DNA of 64,000 nt from Echinicola sp. 20G (GCF_015533855.1 NZ_AP024154.1:1615001-1679000), one strand, 5' to 3'. Shown: positions 28,532 through 38,730, counted from the first letter of the stretch. Numbers and translations are program-made. Notes: a model not told the origin generated them from the letters alone.

Positions 28532-28557
28532 TGTTAAGCCTTGTTAAAAATTGTTAA
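28532..28557 (+). promoter_or_regulatory. Three TGTTAA direct repeats at 10-bp spacing, putative response-regulator site
   Basis: TGTTAA begins at 28532, 28542 and 28552, each separated by 4 nt, so the boxes fall on one face of the helix. OmpR-family regulators bind such tandem repeats. The site lies 40-65 bp before the sensor kinase ATG and in the shared region with the divergent secreted protein. A TAAATTTG box at 28585-28592 follows it. Confidence 0.6.
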
Positions 28558-28596
28558 GCTTCGGCGATACTTCAGGATATCCTATAAATTTGTAAA

Positions 28597-30312
28597 ATGT
28601 CTAAGACAAAAATGAAAATAATTATTCTCCTCATGTCCCTGGCTTGTGTGGGCTTGATGGCCTTCCAGTATTATTGGGTGGCCAATGCCATCAAGATCAA
28701 TCAGGAAAGGTTTGAGCAGAACGTGTACCAGTCTTTGGCGGCAAGTATTATGAAGTTGGAGAAAGGGGAAACCAGTGATATCATCTTAAATGCTGTGGCC
28801 AAGGATACTTCTTTCCAGCATGAGCTTTTTCAAAAGATAGAGCCTATCCAATTCAATATCAGAAGGCAAGTTTCCATTGAAAGGAGACCTTCCATGGTGG
28901 ATTCTATTTTTAGGGATCGAGTGCCTCAGGTTTCGCAGACATTCATGCGGATGATTGCTGCCCGTGGAGGTAAGCCGCAAAATCAGTTTGAACTGCAGAA
29001 ATATTTTGAGATGCCTCCTTCCATTGTCCGCCAGTTATTTACACCTGACGAAATGGCCATATACCTTCAGGAGAAAGAAAAATACCTGGATTTCGTGGCC
29101 AAGCAAGATAGCTTCAAGCAAGTGCAGGACTATGCAATGAATCGGGAAGCTTTGATCATAGAGGAGTATAATGTTTCAGAAAATGTAGCAGAGAATATTG
29201 TCAAGGCCAATAAGAAGATTGAACTGGTAGAGGTAGTGATGACCCAGTTATTTGCAGATTCTGAGCAAAATATTCTGAGGAGAATAGATACAGCGGATCT
29301 GCATAAGGATATCCGTTCCCAATTAAAGAAAAGAGGTATTACTGGAAATTTTGAATTGGCTATTTTAGATAGTGATGATTCATTGATCCGAATCAATCAT
29401 GTAGAGGATATTCATTTTATAAAAAAGAATGGAATCAAAGCTGAGCTATTTCCCGGTGATTTAGTAGGAAAGGAAAACTACATGTTGATTAACTTTCCTT
29501 CAAAACAAGCTTATCTGCTTCAACAAATTTGGTTACCTCTGTCAAGTTCCCTGCTGTTTTTACTGATTATCATTTTGTGTTTTATTTATGCGATTCAGGT
29601 CATTATCCGACAAAAAAAGCTGTCAGAAACCAAAAATGACTTTATCAATAATATGACCCACGAGTTCAAGACGCCTATTGCCACAGTGAGCTTAGCAGTA
29701 GAAGCCTTACAGGATCCAGAACTGGTTAATCAGGATGCTTTCAGAAATCGCTATCTTGGGATCATAAAGGATGAGAATAAGAGATTGGGTACCCAGGTGG
29801 AAAAAGTACTTCAGGCGGCTGCACTGGATAAAAAGGACTTCAAACTAAAGTTTGAGCAAGTGGATTTGGTGAATTTGATTAAGGATGCAAAGCGTCATTT
29901 TGACTTGCAGGTGGAGAAAAAGGGAGGCGCTATTCATCTGGATATGGACGTGAAGAATCCTTATTTGGAAGCGGATGCCTTTCATCTTACCAATATCATC
30001 AATAACTTATTGGATAATGCCAACAAATACACCAAAGAAGAACCTCATATTGGACTAAAAATAGTGGGAGGTTTGGAAGGCTTTACCATTACCATCAGTG
30101 ATAATGGAATGGGGATGTCCAAAGAGTCTGTAAAAAAGATTTTTGAAAAATTCTATCGTGTGCCGACAGGCAATGTTCACGATGTAAAAGGCTTTGGCTT
30201 AGGCTTGGCCTATGTAAAAACCATGGTGGAGGAGCATCATGGAACAATTGCTGTAGAGAGCGAGATCAATAAAGGAAGTACATTTACCATCACTTTACCT
30301 AGGAAAAAATGA
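28597..30312 (+). CDS. rprX: RprX-like membrane sensor histidine kinase
   Basis: 571 residues. TM1 at about 5-27, a large periplasmic sensor region (about 28-300), TM2 at about 305-328, HisKA with phospho-acceptor His355 in MTHEFKTPIA, and HATPase_c with NNLLDNANKYT, ISDNGMGMS and GFGLGLAYV. The paired regulator overlaps by 4 bp. Domain order and the partner resemble the Bacteroides RprX/RprY system. The signal is not readable from sequence. Confidence 0.88.
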   Translation: MSKTKMKIIILLMSLACVGLMAFQYYWVANAIKINQERFEQNVYQSLAASIMKLEKGETSDIILNAVAKDTSFQHELFQKIEPIQFNIRRQVSIERRPSMVDSIFRDRVPQVSQTFMRMIAARGGKPQNQFELQKYFEMPPSIVRQLFTPDEMAIYLQEKEKYLDFVAKQDSFKQVQDYAMNREALIIEEYNVSENVAENIVKANKKIELVEVVMTQLFADSEQNILRRIDTADLHKDIRSQLKKRGITGNFELAILDSDDSLIRINHVEDIHFIKKNGIKAELFPGDLVGKENYMLINFPSKQAYLLQQIWLPLSSSLLFLLIIILCFIYAIQVIIRQKKLSETKNDFINNMTHEFKTPIATVSLAVEALQDPELVNQDAFRNRYLGIIKDENKRLGTQVEKVLQAAALDKKDFKLKFEQVDLVNLIKDAKRHFDLQVEKKGGAIHLDMDVKNPYLEADAFHLTNIINNLLDNANKYTKEEPHIGLKIVGGLEGFTITISDNGMGMSKESVKKIFEKFYRVPTGNVHDVKGFGLGLAYVKTMVEEHHGTIAVESEINKGSTFTITLPRKK

Positions 30313-31007
30313 GCAAAGCAAGACTTTTGGTCGTGGAGGACGACCCAAATTTGGGAGATATTTTACAAGAGTACCTGACCATGAAAGGTTATGAGACCAC
30401 CTTGTGCAGAGATGGTGAAGAGGGATGGTCTAAATTCAAGAAAGATAAGTATGACCTCTGTATCTTGGATATCATGATGCCTAAAAAGGACGGTTTTACC
30501 CTGGGTAAGGACATTAAGAAAATAGAAGAAGATATTCCGATCATTTACCTTACGGCCAAAAATATGAAGGATGATGTGATCGAAGGACTCAAAATAGGAG
30601 CTGACGATTATATCACCAAGCCTTTCAGTATGGAGGAACTCTTGCTTCGGATTGGGGCTATCCTGAAAAGAACCCAGAAAGGCGCTGAAGGGCCAGTTGC
30701 GCTGAAAAATTACAGCATGGGGGATTTGGTGCTGCATTATGATGAGCAGATGCTGGAAAGTCCAGAAGGTAAACATAAGCTGACGTCCAAGGAAAATGAA
30801 TTGATCAGATTGTTGGCTGCTGAGCTTAATAAACCGGTAAACAGAAGCTATGCCCTTAAGCAAATTTGGGGAGATGACAGCTACTTCAATGCCAGAAGTA
30901 TGGATGTCTATTTAAGCAAAATCAGAAAATTATTGAAGGCCGATCCAAAGGTTCAGATCATCACCTTGCATGGCGAAGGCTTCAAAATGGTAGTCAGTGA
31001 GGATTGA
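30309..31007 (+). CDS. rprY: RprY-like OmpR-family response regulator
   Basis: 232 residues. Receiver domain with acidic pair in VVEDDPN, phospho-acceptor Asp54 in CILDIMMPKKDGF, Thr in YLTAKN and Lys in ITKPFSMEEL, then a winged-helix DNA-binding domain ending ITLHGEGFKMVV. The string YDLCILDIMMPKKDGFTL is very close to Bacteroides RprY. The start overlaps the kinase stop (ATGA). It probably binds the TGTTAA repeats upstream of the pair (inference). Confidence 0.9.
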   Translation: MSKARLLVVEDDPNLGDILQEYLTMKGYETTLCRDGEEGWSKFKKDKYDLCILDIMMPKKDGFTLGKDIKKIEEDIPIIYLTAKNMKDDVIEGLKIGADDYITKPFSMEELLLRIGAILKRTQKGAEGPVALKNYSMGDLVLHYDEQMLESPEGKHKLTSKENELIRLLAAELNKPVNRSYALKQIWGDDSYFNARSMDVYLSKIRKLLKADPKVQIITLHGEGFKMVVSED

Positions 31008-31025
31008 TACTCAATGAGTCAAAAG

Positions 31026-31063
31026 AAAATCCCCTAGGTTCACAGTGGAACTAGGGGATTTTT
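31026..31063. terminator. Terminator between rprY-like gene and NRPS gene
   Basis: Stem AAATCCCCTA (31027-31036) with TAGGGGATTT (31052-31061), inner GTTC/GAAC pairing with one bulged G, T tract on the right and A-run on the left. Convergent genes, so it may serve both. Confidence 0.85.
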
Positions 31064-31077
31064 AAATAAAAAATTAA

Positions 31078-33798
31078 CTAAACAGGTTCTTTTAAAAAGT
31101 CGTTAAGTTTTTTACCGAGGTCGAAAACAAAGGGTTCTTCAAAAAGTGTAAAGTGATCTCCATTTACAGGGATTACTTTAACTCCTTTGGCAAAATCACT
31201 CCAGCCATTGGTTTTGTGGTCCAATGATTTGTTGGGGATGATTTTGGCCTTAAATAACACAATGTTTATTTCTTGAGGAGAAGGACTGTAGTTTAACATA
31301 GCCTGATGGTTGATAGACCTGATTTTTTTGATTATGGAAGCACGGTCGTTAGCTTCAGGTTTAGGCATCAGTCCAAGCTTTTGTAACAGTTTTTGTTTTT
31401 TACGTTTGGCAGCCCTGGATTTGATTTTTTGAAAAGTCTTTGGGGCTTGAAGCATAACCTGAAATTCAACCTTTCTCTTGCTTAATTTCTTGCCAATTTG
31501 CCTCAACTTGGTGTCGTTTTCTTGGTCTAAGGGTGAAATCGAAGTGGCTTGGGTATCAAAAAGTATAATGTGATCTACCACTTTTCCCATTTTTTTCAAT
31601 ATAACTGCCATTTCATAGGCTATATAACCGCCAAATGAATACCCTCCCAAAATGTAAGGGCCGTCTGGGTTGTGGTTTACAATTTCATTCACATAATGTT
31701 CAGCCATTTCTTCAATGGTATAATTGGGAGACTCCTGACCGCTTAGCCCTTTGGACTGAAAACCATAAATGGGTTGATTTTCATCTAAAAGGTTGAGTAG
31801 CTTAAAGAAAGTGGAGGCATTTGCCGCCATGCCATGAACCAAGTAAATGGGTGTTTTGGAGCCACTTGTTTTGATAGGAACCAATGATCGCCACTGGTCT
31901 TCTTGATAACTTTCTGTATTCCAAGTATCCAAATAGGACGCAAATTTCCTAATGGTAGGGTGTTGGAATAATGCAGTCAAAGGCAGGTTTTTGCCAGTTG
32001 CTTTGTCGAGTTTGGTCATGACTTCCACTGCTAATAGTGAATGTCCTCCAAGGTCAAAAAAGTTATCATCAATATTGATCGCACTAATTCCAAGGCTTTT
32101 GCTCCAGATAGTATGAATCAGTTCTTGGGTAGCGGAGACGGGCTCTTGACCCTCTTTGATTTGTATGATTTTTGTCGTGTTTGGGGAGGGAAGAGCCTTT
32201 CGGTCAATTTTATTATTGGCAGTTAAAGGAAGCTTTTCCAATTTCACCCAATCTGTAGGGATCATATAGGAAGGCAGTTTTGAGGAAAGCAATTCTTTCC
32301 ATGAGCCAATATGTTGATCAAAACTCCAATCCGAATTTCCATTTTCTGAAAGGACGATGTAAGCAGCAAGTCTTTTATTTCCTGGGATGTCTTCCCAAAC
32401 GTCTATCGCGACTTCTGATATTTCTTCTTCCCGGAGAAGTTGTTGCTCTATTTCTCCTAGCTCAATTCTGTATCCCCTGATTTTAACTTGGTGATCTATT
32501 CTTCCCAAGCACTCAATTTCCCCATTGGGTAAGATTTTACCAAGGTCTCCTGATTGATAAAAAATGGGGTACTGATCGTCAAAAGGGTTTGCAACAAAAC
32601 GCTCTTGGGTCAAGTCTTTTCTACCTAAGTAACCTAGGGAAACTCCCTCACCACTGATATAAATTTCACCTACTTCCCCGTCCCTTACTTGTTGCATGTT
32701 CTCATCTAAAATATAGACTTGGGTATGGTCGATTGGTGTCCCAATACTGATCTTTTCTTCGCCAATCTCCAACTTTTTCATAGTGGAGTATATGGTGGTT
32801 TCAGTAGGTCCATAACCATTCCACACCTCGTTAGAAAGAAACAAAAGCTTTTCGGCCAAATCTTTTGGAAAGGCTTCTCCTCCGCTGAGTACTTTTAGGG
32901 GAAGAGGTTTATCCCAACCAGCCATAGAAAGCATCCGCCAAGTTGCAGGAGTGGCCTGCATAAAAGTGATTCCCTTTTCGATCAAAAGCTGGATCAGCAT
33001 CCTTCCATCTTTTATGGCCAAGGAATCAGCTAATACTATAGTTGCTCCGCTGATGAGAGGGAGAAACATTTCCAAACAAGCTATGTCAAATGAAATGGTG
33101 GTAATAGCCAAGAGTTTATCATTTGGATACATTCCTGGCTTTTTCTGCACGCTTAAAAGAAAGTTACTCAGATTTCTGTGGGATATTTGGACTCCTTTAG
33201 GTTTTCCTGTGGACCCAGAAGTATAAAGCACGTAGGCTAAGCTGTCTGGAGATTGTTTCCGTTGGAAATACCAAGAAGGATAGGTGGAGAGCATGTTGCT
33301 AATATTCTCAAAAGAAAGCTGCTCTACGCCTTCTACCGAAATACCTTCAAATGTATCAGAGGTTATAATTAACTTTGCTCCCGCATCTTCGAGCATGTAG
33401 CTCAATCTGTTTTTAGGGAAGTTTGGATCAAGGGGCAGGTAGGCACATCCTGATTTGGATACACCTAATATGGTCACGATCATGTCAATTGATCGGTCCA
33501 TTGCAATACCAATAATTTCCCCTTCCGTGAAACCTTTATCTAAAAGTAACGCCGCTAGCTGGTTGGATTTTGTTTCCAGCTCTTGGTAAGTCATGTGTAA
33601 ATCAAAAAACTCTATGGCAGTTTTTTTGGGATGTTTTAATGCCATTTCATGGATCATCTCCATAAATGGTACATCTAATAATCGATTTTGAGATTCGATA
33701 CTTTCAGTGGTCAAAAAATTTTCCGAACAAGGAGTTAAAAAGTTTGCTGTTAAAAAAGCTGCCTTGTTCGGAAAATGTTGGTTGTCAACTTTACTCAT
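31078..33798 (-). CDS. Orphan single-module NRPS: adenylation - carrier - thioesterase
   Basis: 906 residues. Adenylation domain (about 40-540) with A3 YTSGSTGKPKG, A5 NGYGPTETTIY, A7 YQSGDLG, A8 GRIDHQVKIRGYRIELGEIE and A10 NNKID. Carrier domain (about 552-625) with phosphopantetheine Ser587 in LGGHSLL. Type I thioesterase (about 640-905) with Ser721 in GGYSFGG, Asp748 in LFDTQ and His in NGDHFTLFEEP. No condensation domain. By hand alignment to GrsA the pocket residues read D-I-L-Q-L-G-G-I-Y-K, with the invariant Asp and Lys, close to the known glycine code. No other synthetase, transporter or phosphopantetheinyl transferase gene is adjacent. The product is unknown. Confidence 0.88.
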   Translation of the reverse strand: MSKVDNQHFPNKAAFLTANFLTPCSENFLTTESIESQNRLLDVPFMEMIHEMALKHPKKTAIEFFDLHMTYQELETKSNQLAALLLDKGFTEGEIIGIAMDRSIDMIVTILGVSKSGCAYLPLDPNFPKNRLSYMLEDAGAKLIITSDTFEGISVEGVEQLSFENISNMLSTYPSWYFQRKQSPDSLAYVLYTSGSTGKPKGVQISHRNLSNFLLSVQKKPGMYPNDKLLAITTISFDIACLEMFLPLISGATIVLADSLAIKDGRMLIQLLIEKGITFMQATPATWRMLSMAGWDKPLPLKVLSGGEAFPKDLAEKLLFLSNEVWNGYGPTETTIYSTMKKLEIGEEKISIGTPIDHTQVYILDENMQQVRDGEVGEIYISGEGVSLGYLGRKDLTQERFVANPFDDQYPIFYQSGDLGKILPNGEIECLGRIDHQVKIRGYRIELGEIEQQLLREEEISEVAIDVWEDIPGNKRLAAYIVLSENGNSDWSFDQHIGSWKELLSSKLPSYMIPTDWVKLEKLPLTANNKIDRKALPSPNTTKIIQIKEGQEPVSATQELIHTIWSKSLGISAINIDDNFFDLGGHSLLAVEVMTKLDKATGKNLPLTALFQHPTIRKFASYLDTWNTESYQEDQWRSLVPIKTSGSKTPIYLVHGMAANASTFFKLLNLLDENQPIYGFQSKGLSGQESPNYTIEEMAEHYVNEIVNHNPDGPYILGGYSFGGYIAYEMAVILKKMGKVVDHIILFDTQATSISPLDQENDTKLRQIGKKLSKRKVEFQVMLQAPKTFQKIKSRAAKRKKQKLLQKLGLMPKPEANDRASIIKKIRSINHQAMLNYSPSPQEINIVLFKAKIIPNKSLDHKTNGWSDFAKGVKVIPVNGDHFTLFEEPFVFDLGKKLNDFLKEPV

Positions 33799-34081
33799 GT
33801 TAAAAGATCGTTAGTAATTAAAAGTGAGCTTAAAAAGCTTAATGTTTTACCAATTATTCCCAATCACGATATACTCTACAAGATTTACGAGAATTGGGTT
33901 TAACTGAATTTTAATTAATAATTATTCAAAATGAATATGTAATCATTAATTGTTTGTAAATATAAAAACGAATTTCATAAACAAAAAAATGTCTTACATA
34001 TTTTTTTAAACTTTTTCATCTTAATGGGAAATATATTGGATGAAAGGGGATTTTGATAAAATTTTGAAAAAATATAAGTAT

Positions 34082-35017
34082 TTAGTCCTTCTTTAAAAAT
34101 GCAATATTTCTTTTGAGTCCAGAAAGCTTTGTCCGCTTGACGGCGGATTTTTGGAAGACTTTGCTGAAAGTTTCTTGGGTGATCTCCTCCCAGTCTTTTT
34201 GGCTAAATTCTTTAAGATCAGGGTGGGGGTGAAAAGCAGGTTCGTGGTGTGTTTGGGAAAATCTGTTCCAAGGGCATACATCTTGGCAGATGTCACATCC
34301 AAACATCCAATTTTCAAATTTTCCTTTCACTTCTGCAGGGATTTCCTCTTTCAGCTCAATAGTGAAATAGGAAATGCATTTGGATCCATCCACTACCCCT
34401 GGCTGGACAATTGCATCGGTAGGACAGGCATCAATGCATCGGGTACAGCTTCCGCAAAAATCCTTAGTAATGGGTAGATCAGGAGTTGCTTTTAGGTCAA
34501 TGATCAATTCGGCTAGGAAGAAAAAACTGCCCATTTTTCGGTTTAGCAACAAACTGTTCTTGCCCTGCCATCCAAGACCAGCTTTTTGGGCCCATTGTCT
34601 TTCCATGACGGGCGCTGAGTCCACAAAAGCCCGGCCTTCAATGTCCCCTATTTCTTCCTTTAAGCGATATAGGAAATCTTTTAATTTATCTTTGATCACA
34701 AAGTGATAGTCTTTGCCATAGGCATATTTGGCTATTTTGTAATCTTCCTTGCTTTCTGGAAGCCGCTCTTCCGGAAAATAATTGTAAATGAGACTGACTA
34801 CCGTTTTGGCCCCTTCCACCAACTTTGTTGGGTCAAGCCTTTTGTCAAAATGATTGGCCATATAGGCCATCTCACCATGATAGTTTTGGTTCAGCCATGC
34901 TTCCAATTTGGGCGCTTCTTCTTCCAAAAAGCCAGCCTCAGCAATTCCGCAGAATTCAAAGCCCAATTCCTTGGCAATTTTTTTTAGAGTAGCTGCATGT
35001 TGATCCTGACGGCTCAT
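34082..35017 (-). CDS. queG: Epoxyqueuosine reductase
   Basis: 311 residues. Last step of queuosine tRNA modification: cobalamin- and Fe-S-dependent reduction of epoxyqueuosine. Visible: the [27 protein letters not shown] core, then two [4Fe-4S] motifs, [12 protein letters not shown] and [11 protein letters not shown]. Shorter than the version with C-terminal HEAT repeats. Lies 55 bp behind ruvB's stop on the same strand, probably one operon. Confidence 0.93.
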   Translation of the reverse strand: MSRQDQHAATLKKIAKELGFEFCGIAEAGFLEEEAPKLEAWLNQNYHGEMAYMANHFDKRLDPTKLVEGAKTVVSLIYNYFPEERLPESKEDYKIAKYAYGKDYHFVIKDKLKDFLYRLKEEIGDIEGRAFVDSAPVMERQWAQKAGLGWQGKNSLLLNRKMGSFFFLAELIIDLKATPDLPITKDFCGSCTRCIDACPTDAIVQPGVVDGSKCISYFTIELKEEIPAEVKGKFENWMFGCDICQDVCPWNRFSQTHHEPAFHPHPDLKEFSQKDWEEITQETFSKVFQKSAVKRTKLSGLKRNIAFLKKD

Positions 35018-35072
35018 GGATGATATTTTACTATAAAAGGAATTACTGGACTAATAAGGGAGGAATGACTGA

Positions 35073-36110
35073 TTAATCCCCAAATAAAGGTCCTGTTTGA
35101 CCACCAAAGTTAGGGCGGATATTGAGGTGCTTATAGGCAAGTTCTGTGGCAATCCTTCCCCTGGAGGTTCTTTTGAGATAGCCTTCTTGGATCAAAAAGG
35201 GCTCATAAACTTCCTCAATGGTTTCCCCTTCCTCACCGCAGGCAGTAGCAATGGTGGAGATTCCTACAGGTCCCCCTTTAAACTTGTCTATAATGGTCAT
35301 CAGAATGCGGTTGTCCATTTCATCTAGGCCATTTTCATCCACGTCCAAGGCATCCAAGCCCATTTTGGCAATGTCCAAGGTTATGGTGCCATTGCCTTTG
35401 ATATCTGCAAAATCACGGGTTCTGCGTAATAGGGTGTTGGCAATCCTAGGCGTACCACGACTCCTTCTAGCGATTTCATATGCCGCCACTTCATCAATGG
35501 GAGCCCCTAGGATATTGGCTGATCGGGTGACAATTGTCGTCAATAGCTTAGCATCATAATATTCCAGTCTTGCATTGATCCCAAACCTGGCGCGGAGAGG
35601 AGAGGTCAACAGCCCAGACCGGGTCGTTGCCCCGATCAAGGTGAAAGGGTTGAGGGAAATTTGTACGGAACGGGCATTGGGACCCGAATCTAACATAATG
35701 TCGATGCGGAAATCTTCCATGGCGGAATACAGGTATTCTTCCACGACAGCATTGAGTCGATGAATTTCATCGATAAAGAGAACGTCCCCCTCCTCCAAGT
35801 TGGTTAGCAGGCCTGCCAAGTCAGAAGGTTTATCCAAAACTGGACCTGAAGTGATTTTTAAGCTTGATTCTAGCTCATTAGCAATGATATGACTGAGGGT
35901 GGTTTTTCCCAGTCCTGGAGGGCCATGGAGCAGGACATGATCCAATGGTTCTCCCCTTTTTTTTGCTGCAAGCACAAAGACCTGAATGTTATCAACAATT
36001 TTTTGTTGGCCTGTAAAATCATCAAAGCTCAAGGGTCTGAGAGCTTTCTCAATTTCCCTGTCCGTTTGACTGAAGTGTTCGTTCTCTCCGCTTAGATAGT
36101 CTTCTCTCAT
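35073..36110 (-). CDS. ruvB: Holliday junction branch-migration ATPase RuvB
   Basis: 345 residues from ATG 36110 ([13 protein letters not shown]). An ATG 24 bp upstream in frame is less likely. AAA+ motor: Walker [10 protein letters not shown], Walker B IDEIHRLN, sensor I GATTRSG, sensor II arginine in [14 protein letters not shown]-terminal winged helix ending [12 protein letters not shown]. Works with RuvA and RuvC, which are not in the window. Followed by queG. Confidence 0.95.
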   Translation of the reverse strand: MREDYLSGENEHFSQTDREIEKALRPLSFDDFTGQQKIVDNIQVFVLAAKKRGEPLDHVLLHGPPGLGKTTLSHIIANELESSLKITSGPVLDKPSDLAGLLTNLEEGDVLFIDEIHRLNAVVEEYLYSAMEDFRIDIMLDSGPNARSVQISLNPFTLIGATTRSGLLTSPLRARFGINARLEYYDAKLLTTIVTRSANILGAPIDEVAAYEIARRSRGTPRIANTLLRRTRDFADIKGNGTITLDIAKMGLDALDVDENGLDEMDNRILMTIIDKFKGGPVGISTIATACGEEGETIEEVYEPFLIQEGYLKRTSRGRIATELAYKHLNIRPNFGGQTGPLFGD

Positions 36111-36131
36111 ATTGTGCACATTCCTTGAATA

Positions 36132-36139
36132 CAAATATA
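36132..36139 (-). promoter_or_regulatory. -7 box TATATTTG of ruvB-queG
   Basis: Minus strand reads TATATTTG, an exact TAnnTTTG match, 22 bp before the chosen ruvB ATG. No TTG at the expected -33 spacing. Confidence 0.45.
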
Positions 36140-36275
36140 GGAATTCTTCAATTGGGAGCAGGAGAAAGTGGGGGTTCTAAATTTAACACAGATGCAATTT
36201 CATTGCGTCTTTCGATCTTTTATTTTTTCAATGTTTAAAATTAAAGGTAACTTTCGGAAAAATTTGCCCGATTCC

Positions 36276-37337
36276 ATGCAAAAAAACGCCAGAAAGAATA
36301 TTATTTACTCCATCATCCTACTTTTGGTGGTTTTTCTCGTCTTTCTTTACAGACAAAATCAAAGCGCTCCTAAAGCGCCTGAGCCAGAAAAAGAGGGCAA
36401 AATGGTCATCACTGGAAAGACCATGGGAACTACTTATCGTATTGTTTATTTGGACTTGGAGAACCGGGATTTTACAAATTCTGTGGACTCTCTACTGATG
36501 AGGTTTAATGAATCTCTTTCTACCTACATTTCAGATTCTGAACTTAGTAGGTTTAATCAAAGGGACACTTTGGCTTTTGAATCAACTTATTTGCCTACCA
36601 TCATAAAAAGAAGTAAAACCATCAACCAAGCAACTTCAGGGGCTTTTGATCCAACGGTAGGTCCTTTGGTCAATGTTTGGGGTTTTGGCCCTGAAGGAGC
36701 CCAGCTCAAGGATAGTGTGCAGGTAGGCCAAATTCTGAGATTGGTGGGCTATGATAAAATCCAATTTGATGAAGAAAAGACTTGGAAGACCCGAAAAGGG
36801 GTTTACCTTGATTTTAGCGCCATTGCCAAAGGATACGGTGTGGATGTCGTGGCTGATTTCTTGGAGTCAAAGGGTGTTGAAGACATGCTGGTGGAGATTG
36901 GAGGGGAATTGGTGGCCAAAGGAACCAATGAGAATGATGAACTGTGGAAAGTAGGTGTTAACCAGCCCAGTGATGATATCAGTTCGAATGATATATTTAG
37001 CATTATTGCTTTGGATAATCGTGGCATGGCCACTTCTGGAAATTACCGAAACTACTATTATAAAGATAGCATCAGGTATTCTCATACCATAGATCCAAAA
37101 ACTGGATATCCAGTTAGTCACGGATTATTGAGTGCGACAGTATTGGCAAAAGACTGTATGACTGCGGATGCCTTTGCCACAGCAATGATGGTACTGGGCA
37201 CAGAGAAGGCCATTGAACTGCAGAAAAAACAGCCTAACTTGGATGTGTTTTTAATTTATAATGACAGTTTGGGCATGCAAACCTATGTGAGCGAAAAACT
37301 GAAGCCGTTCGTTTCTTACATCAAAGGGCAAAATTAA
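36276..37337 (+). CDS. apbE: ApbE family FAD:protein FMN transferase
   Basis: 353 residues from ATG 36276 (MQKNARKN); earlier in-frame ATGs at 36168, 36192 and 36231 precede non-conserved sequence. N-terminal membrane anchor (about 9-27), so the domain faces the periplasm. ApbE motifs: GKTMGTTYRIVY, SGAFDPTVGPLVNVWGFGP, LDFSAIAKGYGVD, EIGGELVAKG and SHTIDPKTGYPV. Attaches FMN to Ser/Thr of Na+-translocating NADH:quinone reductase or RNF subunits. A ZIP transporter gene follows 6 bp later. Confidence 0.93.
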   Translation: MQKNARKNIIYSIILLLVVFLVFLYRQNQSAPKAPEPEKEGKMVITGKTMGTTYRIVYLDLENRDFTNSVDSLLMRFNESLSTYISDSELSRFNQRDTLAFESTYLPTIIKRSKTINQATSGAFDPTVGPLVNVWGFGPEGAQLKDSVQVGQILRLVGYDKIQFDEEKTWKTRKGVYLDFSAIAKGYGVDVVADFLESKGVEDMLVEIGGELVAKGTNENDELWKVGVNQPSDDISSNDIFSIIALDNRGMATSGNYRNYYYKDSIRYSHTIDPKTGYPVSHGLLSATVLAKDCMTADAFATAMMVLGTEKAIELQKKQPNLDVFLIYNDSLGMQTYVSEKLKPFVSYIKGQN

Positions 37338-37343
37338 TAAGCT

Positions 37344-38075
37344 ATGGTCATCAAAATTCTGGTACTTTTTTTATCTGCCTTTTTGGCGGGAATGTTAGCC
37401 TTATTTATGCCCCAATGGAAGGAAAAGAACTTCAAGATGATTCTGATCTTTGCAGGTTCATATCTGTTTTCCATTACAGTATTACATATTCTTCCTGAGC
37501 TTTTTGCCAATAGGGATTCTGCCTATTATATGGGACTCTATGTGTTGATAGGTTTCTTGTTGCAGCAGGTTTTGGAATTTCTTTCGTCAGGAATCGAGCA
37601 TGGGCATATCCATCATCATGGTGGAGGAAGGAATACTGTTTGGATGGTAATGATTGGACTTTCCTTGCATGCTTTTTTGGAGGGAACTCTGCTCAGTCAG
37701 CAGCCTTCTTTGACGGGACATCATCATGGAAGCGAAACATTGATGTTTGGCATTATCATGCACAAGGCACCAGCGGCATTTGCTTTAGTGGCTGTATTGT
37801 TGAGTAGTTTAAAAAAGAATACTGTTTTAGTGCTTCTATTGGTCTTTGCTTTGGCTTCACCTTTAGGAATGATAAGTAGTGGTTTGCTTCAAGAGCAAAG
37901 CATCCTCACGGCCGAGGCTATGGACGTGCTTTTTGGATTAGTTGCAGGAGGTTTTTTGCATATTTCTACCACCATTTTCTTTGAAAGTAGTCCCCACCAT
38001 AAATTCCATTTCAAGCGTTTGTTGATAAGCTTACTGGCAGCATTGGTGGCTATTGCATCTGAGTATTTACTTTAG
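37344..38075 (+). CDS. ZIP-family divalent metal transporter
   Basis: 243 residues, seven to eight membrane segments. His-rich loop HGHIHHHGGG after TM3, then HAFLEGTLLS and IIMHKAPAAFAL, the metal-binding helices (TM4 and TM5) typical of ZIP. Inner membrane; Zn2+ or Fe2+ uptake is likely but specificity cannot be read. Six bp after apbE, suggesting one transcript. Confidence 0.88.
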   Translation: MVIKILVLFLSAFLAGMLALFMPQWKEKNFKMILIFAGSYLFSITVLHILPELFANRDSAYYMGLYVLIGFLLQQVLEFLSSGIEHGHIHHHGGGRNTVWMVMIGLSLHAFLEGTLLSQQPSLTGHHHGSETLMFGIIMHKAPAAFALVAVLLSSLKKNTVLVLLLVFALASPLGMISSGLLQEQSILTAEAMDVLFGLVAGGFLHISTTIFFESSPHHKFHFKRLLISLLAALVAIASEYLL

Positions 38076-38086
38076 TGAACGGTGGT

Positions 38087-38473
38087 TTAGGGACAGCTTG
38101 TTTCGGAAAATGCCTCTCCCACCATTGCTGGTACAGTAAATGGCGCATAAAGTGCTTGGCATATGATCGGTTCGTGCAAGTCTGCATCTTTCTCGGGATC
38201 ATAGATTCTTACCCTATAAAACCCATCTTGGGTTATTTGGACTCCGTTTTTTGGCACTATTTTGATCACTCTAGAATAGAATGTGCCATCATAATAAGTA
38301 ATGGATTCTCCGACATTTGATGGAGATGATACTTCGATCAAGACAAAATCGGAACATTGCTCCTTTCCAATTATTTTTCCTTGGACGCATTCGGGGGTAA
38401 GTTCATCCTCGTCACACCCCCATAATAAAAAGGCAAAAAGATATAAAATATAAAGACTTTTTCTCATCATCAT
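38087..38473 (-). CDS. Small lipoprotein of unknown function
   Basis: 128 residues. Lipobox LLWGC near residue 20 followed by acidic DEDELTPE, which in Bacteroidota can favour surface export. The body looks beta-rich (IGKEQCSDFVLIEVSS, FYRVRIYD). Four or five further cysteines may form disulfides. No family recognised. Convergent with the ZIP gene, 11 bp apart. Confidence 0.7.
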   Translation of the reverse strand: MMMRKSLYILYLFAFLLWGCDEDELTPECVQGKIIGKEQCSDFVLIEVSSPSNVGESITYYDGTFYSRVIKIVPKNGVQITQDGFYRVRIYDPEKDADLHEPIICQALYAPFTVPAMVGEAFSETSCP

Positions 38474-38730
38474 TCCTGTTTGTAACCTAGACGCTTATAG
38501 ATTCTCTTTCGCTACATCAACTTTTTCTAGCTTTTGGTGGATGTACTGTAGTGTGCTGGTAGGGTGATAAATTATTTGGCGATTTTCAGGATAATCCCTC
38601 TTTTTGTTGTTAATTGATAAGTTATAATGAAAGGTAAGATGAATAAGGAAGCCTTTTGGTGAATCTTTGTTTGGATAGCTTATTCCTAATAGTTTTAATT
38701 AAACAATACCCATCATAGCAATATAGAATT

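Noticed and set aside
28585..28592. TAAATTTG as a full promoter of the sensor kinase gene
   Set aside because: The box fits, but there is no TTG at the right distance and it ends 4 bp before the start codon, so only a leaderless transcript would fit; left as a side note.
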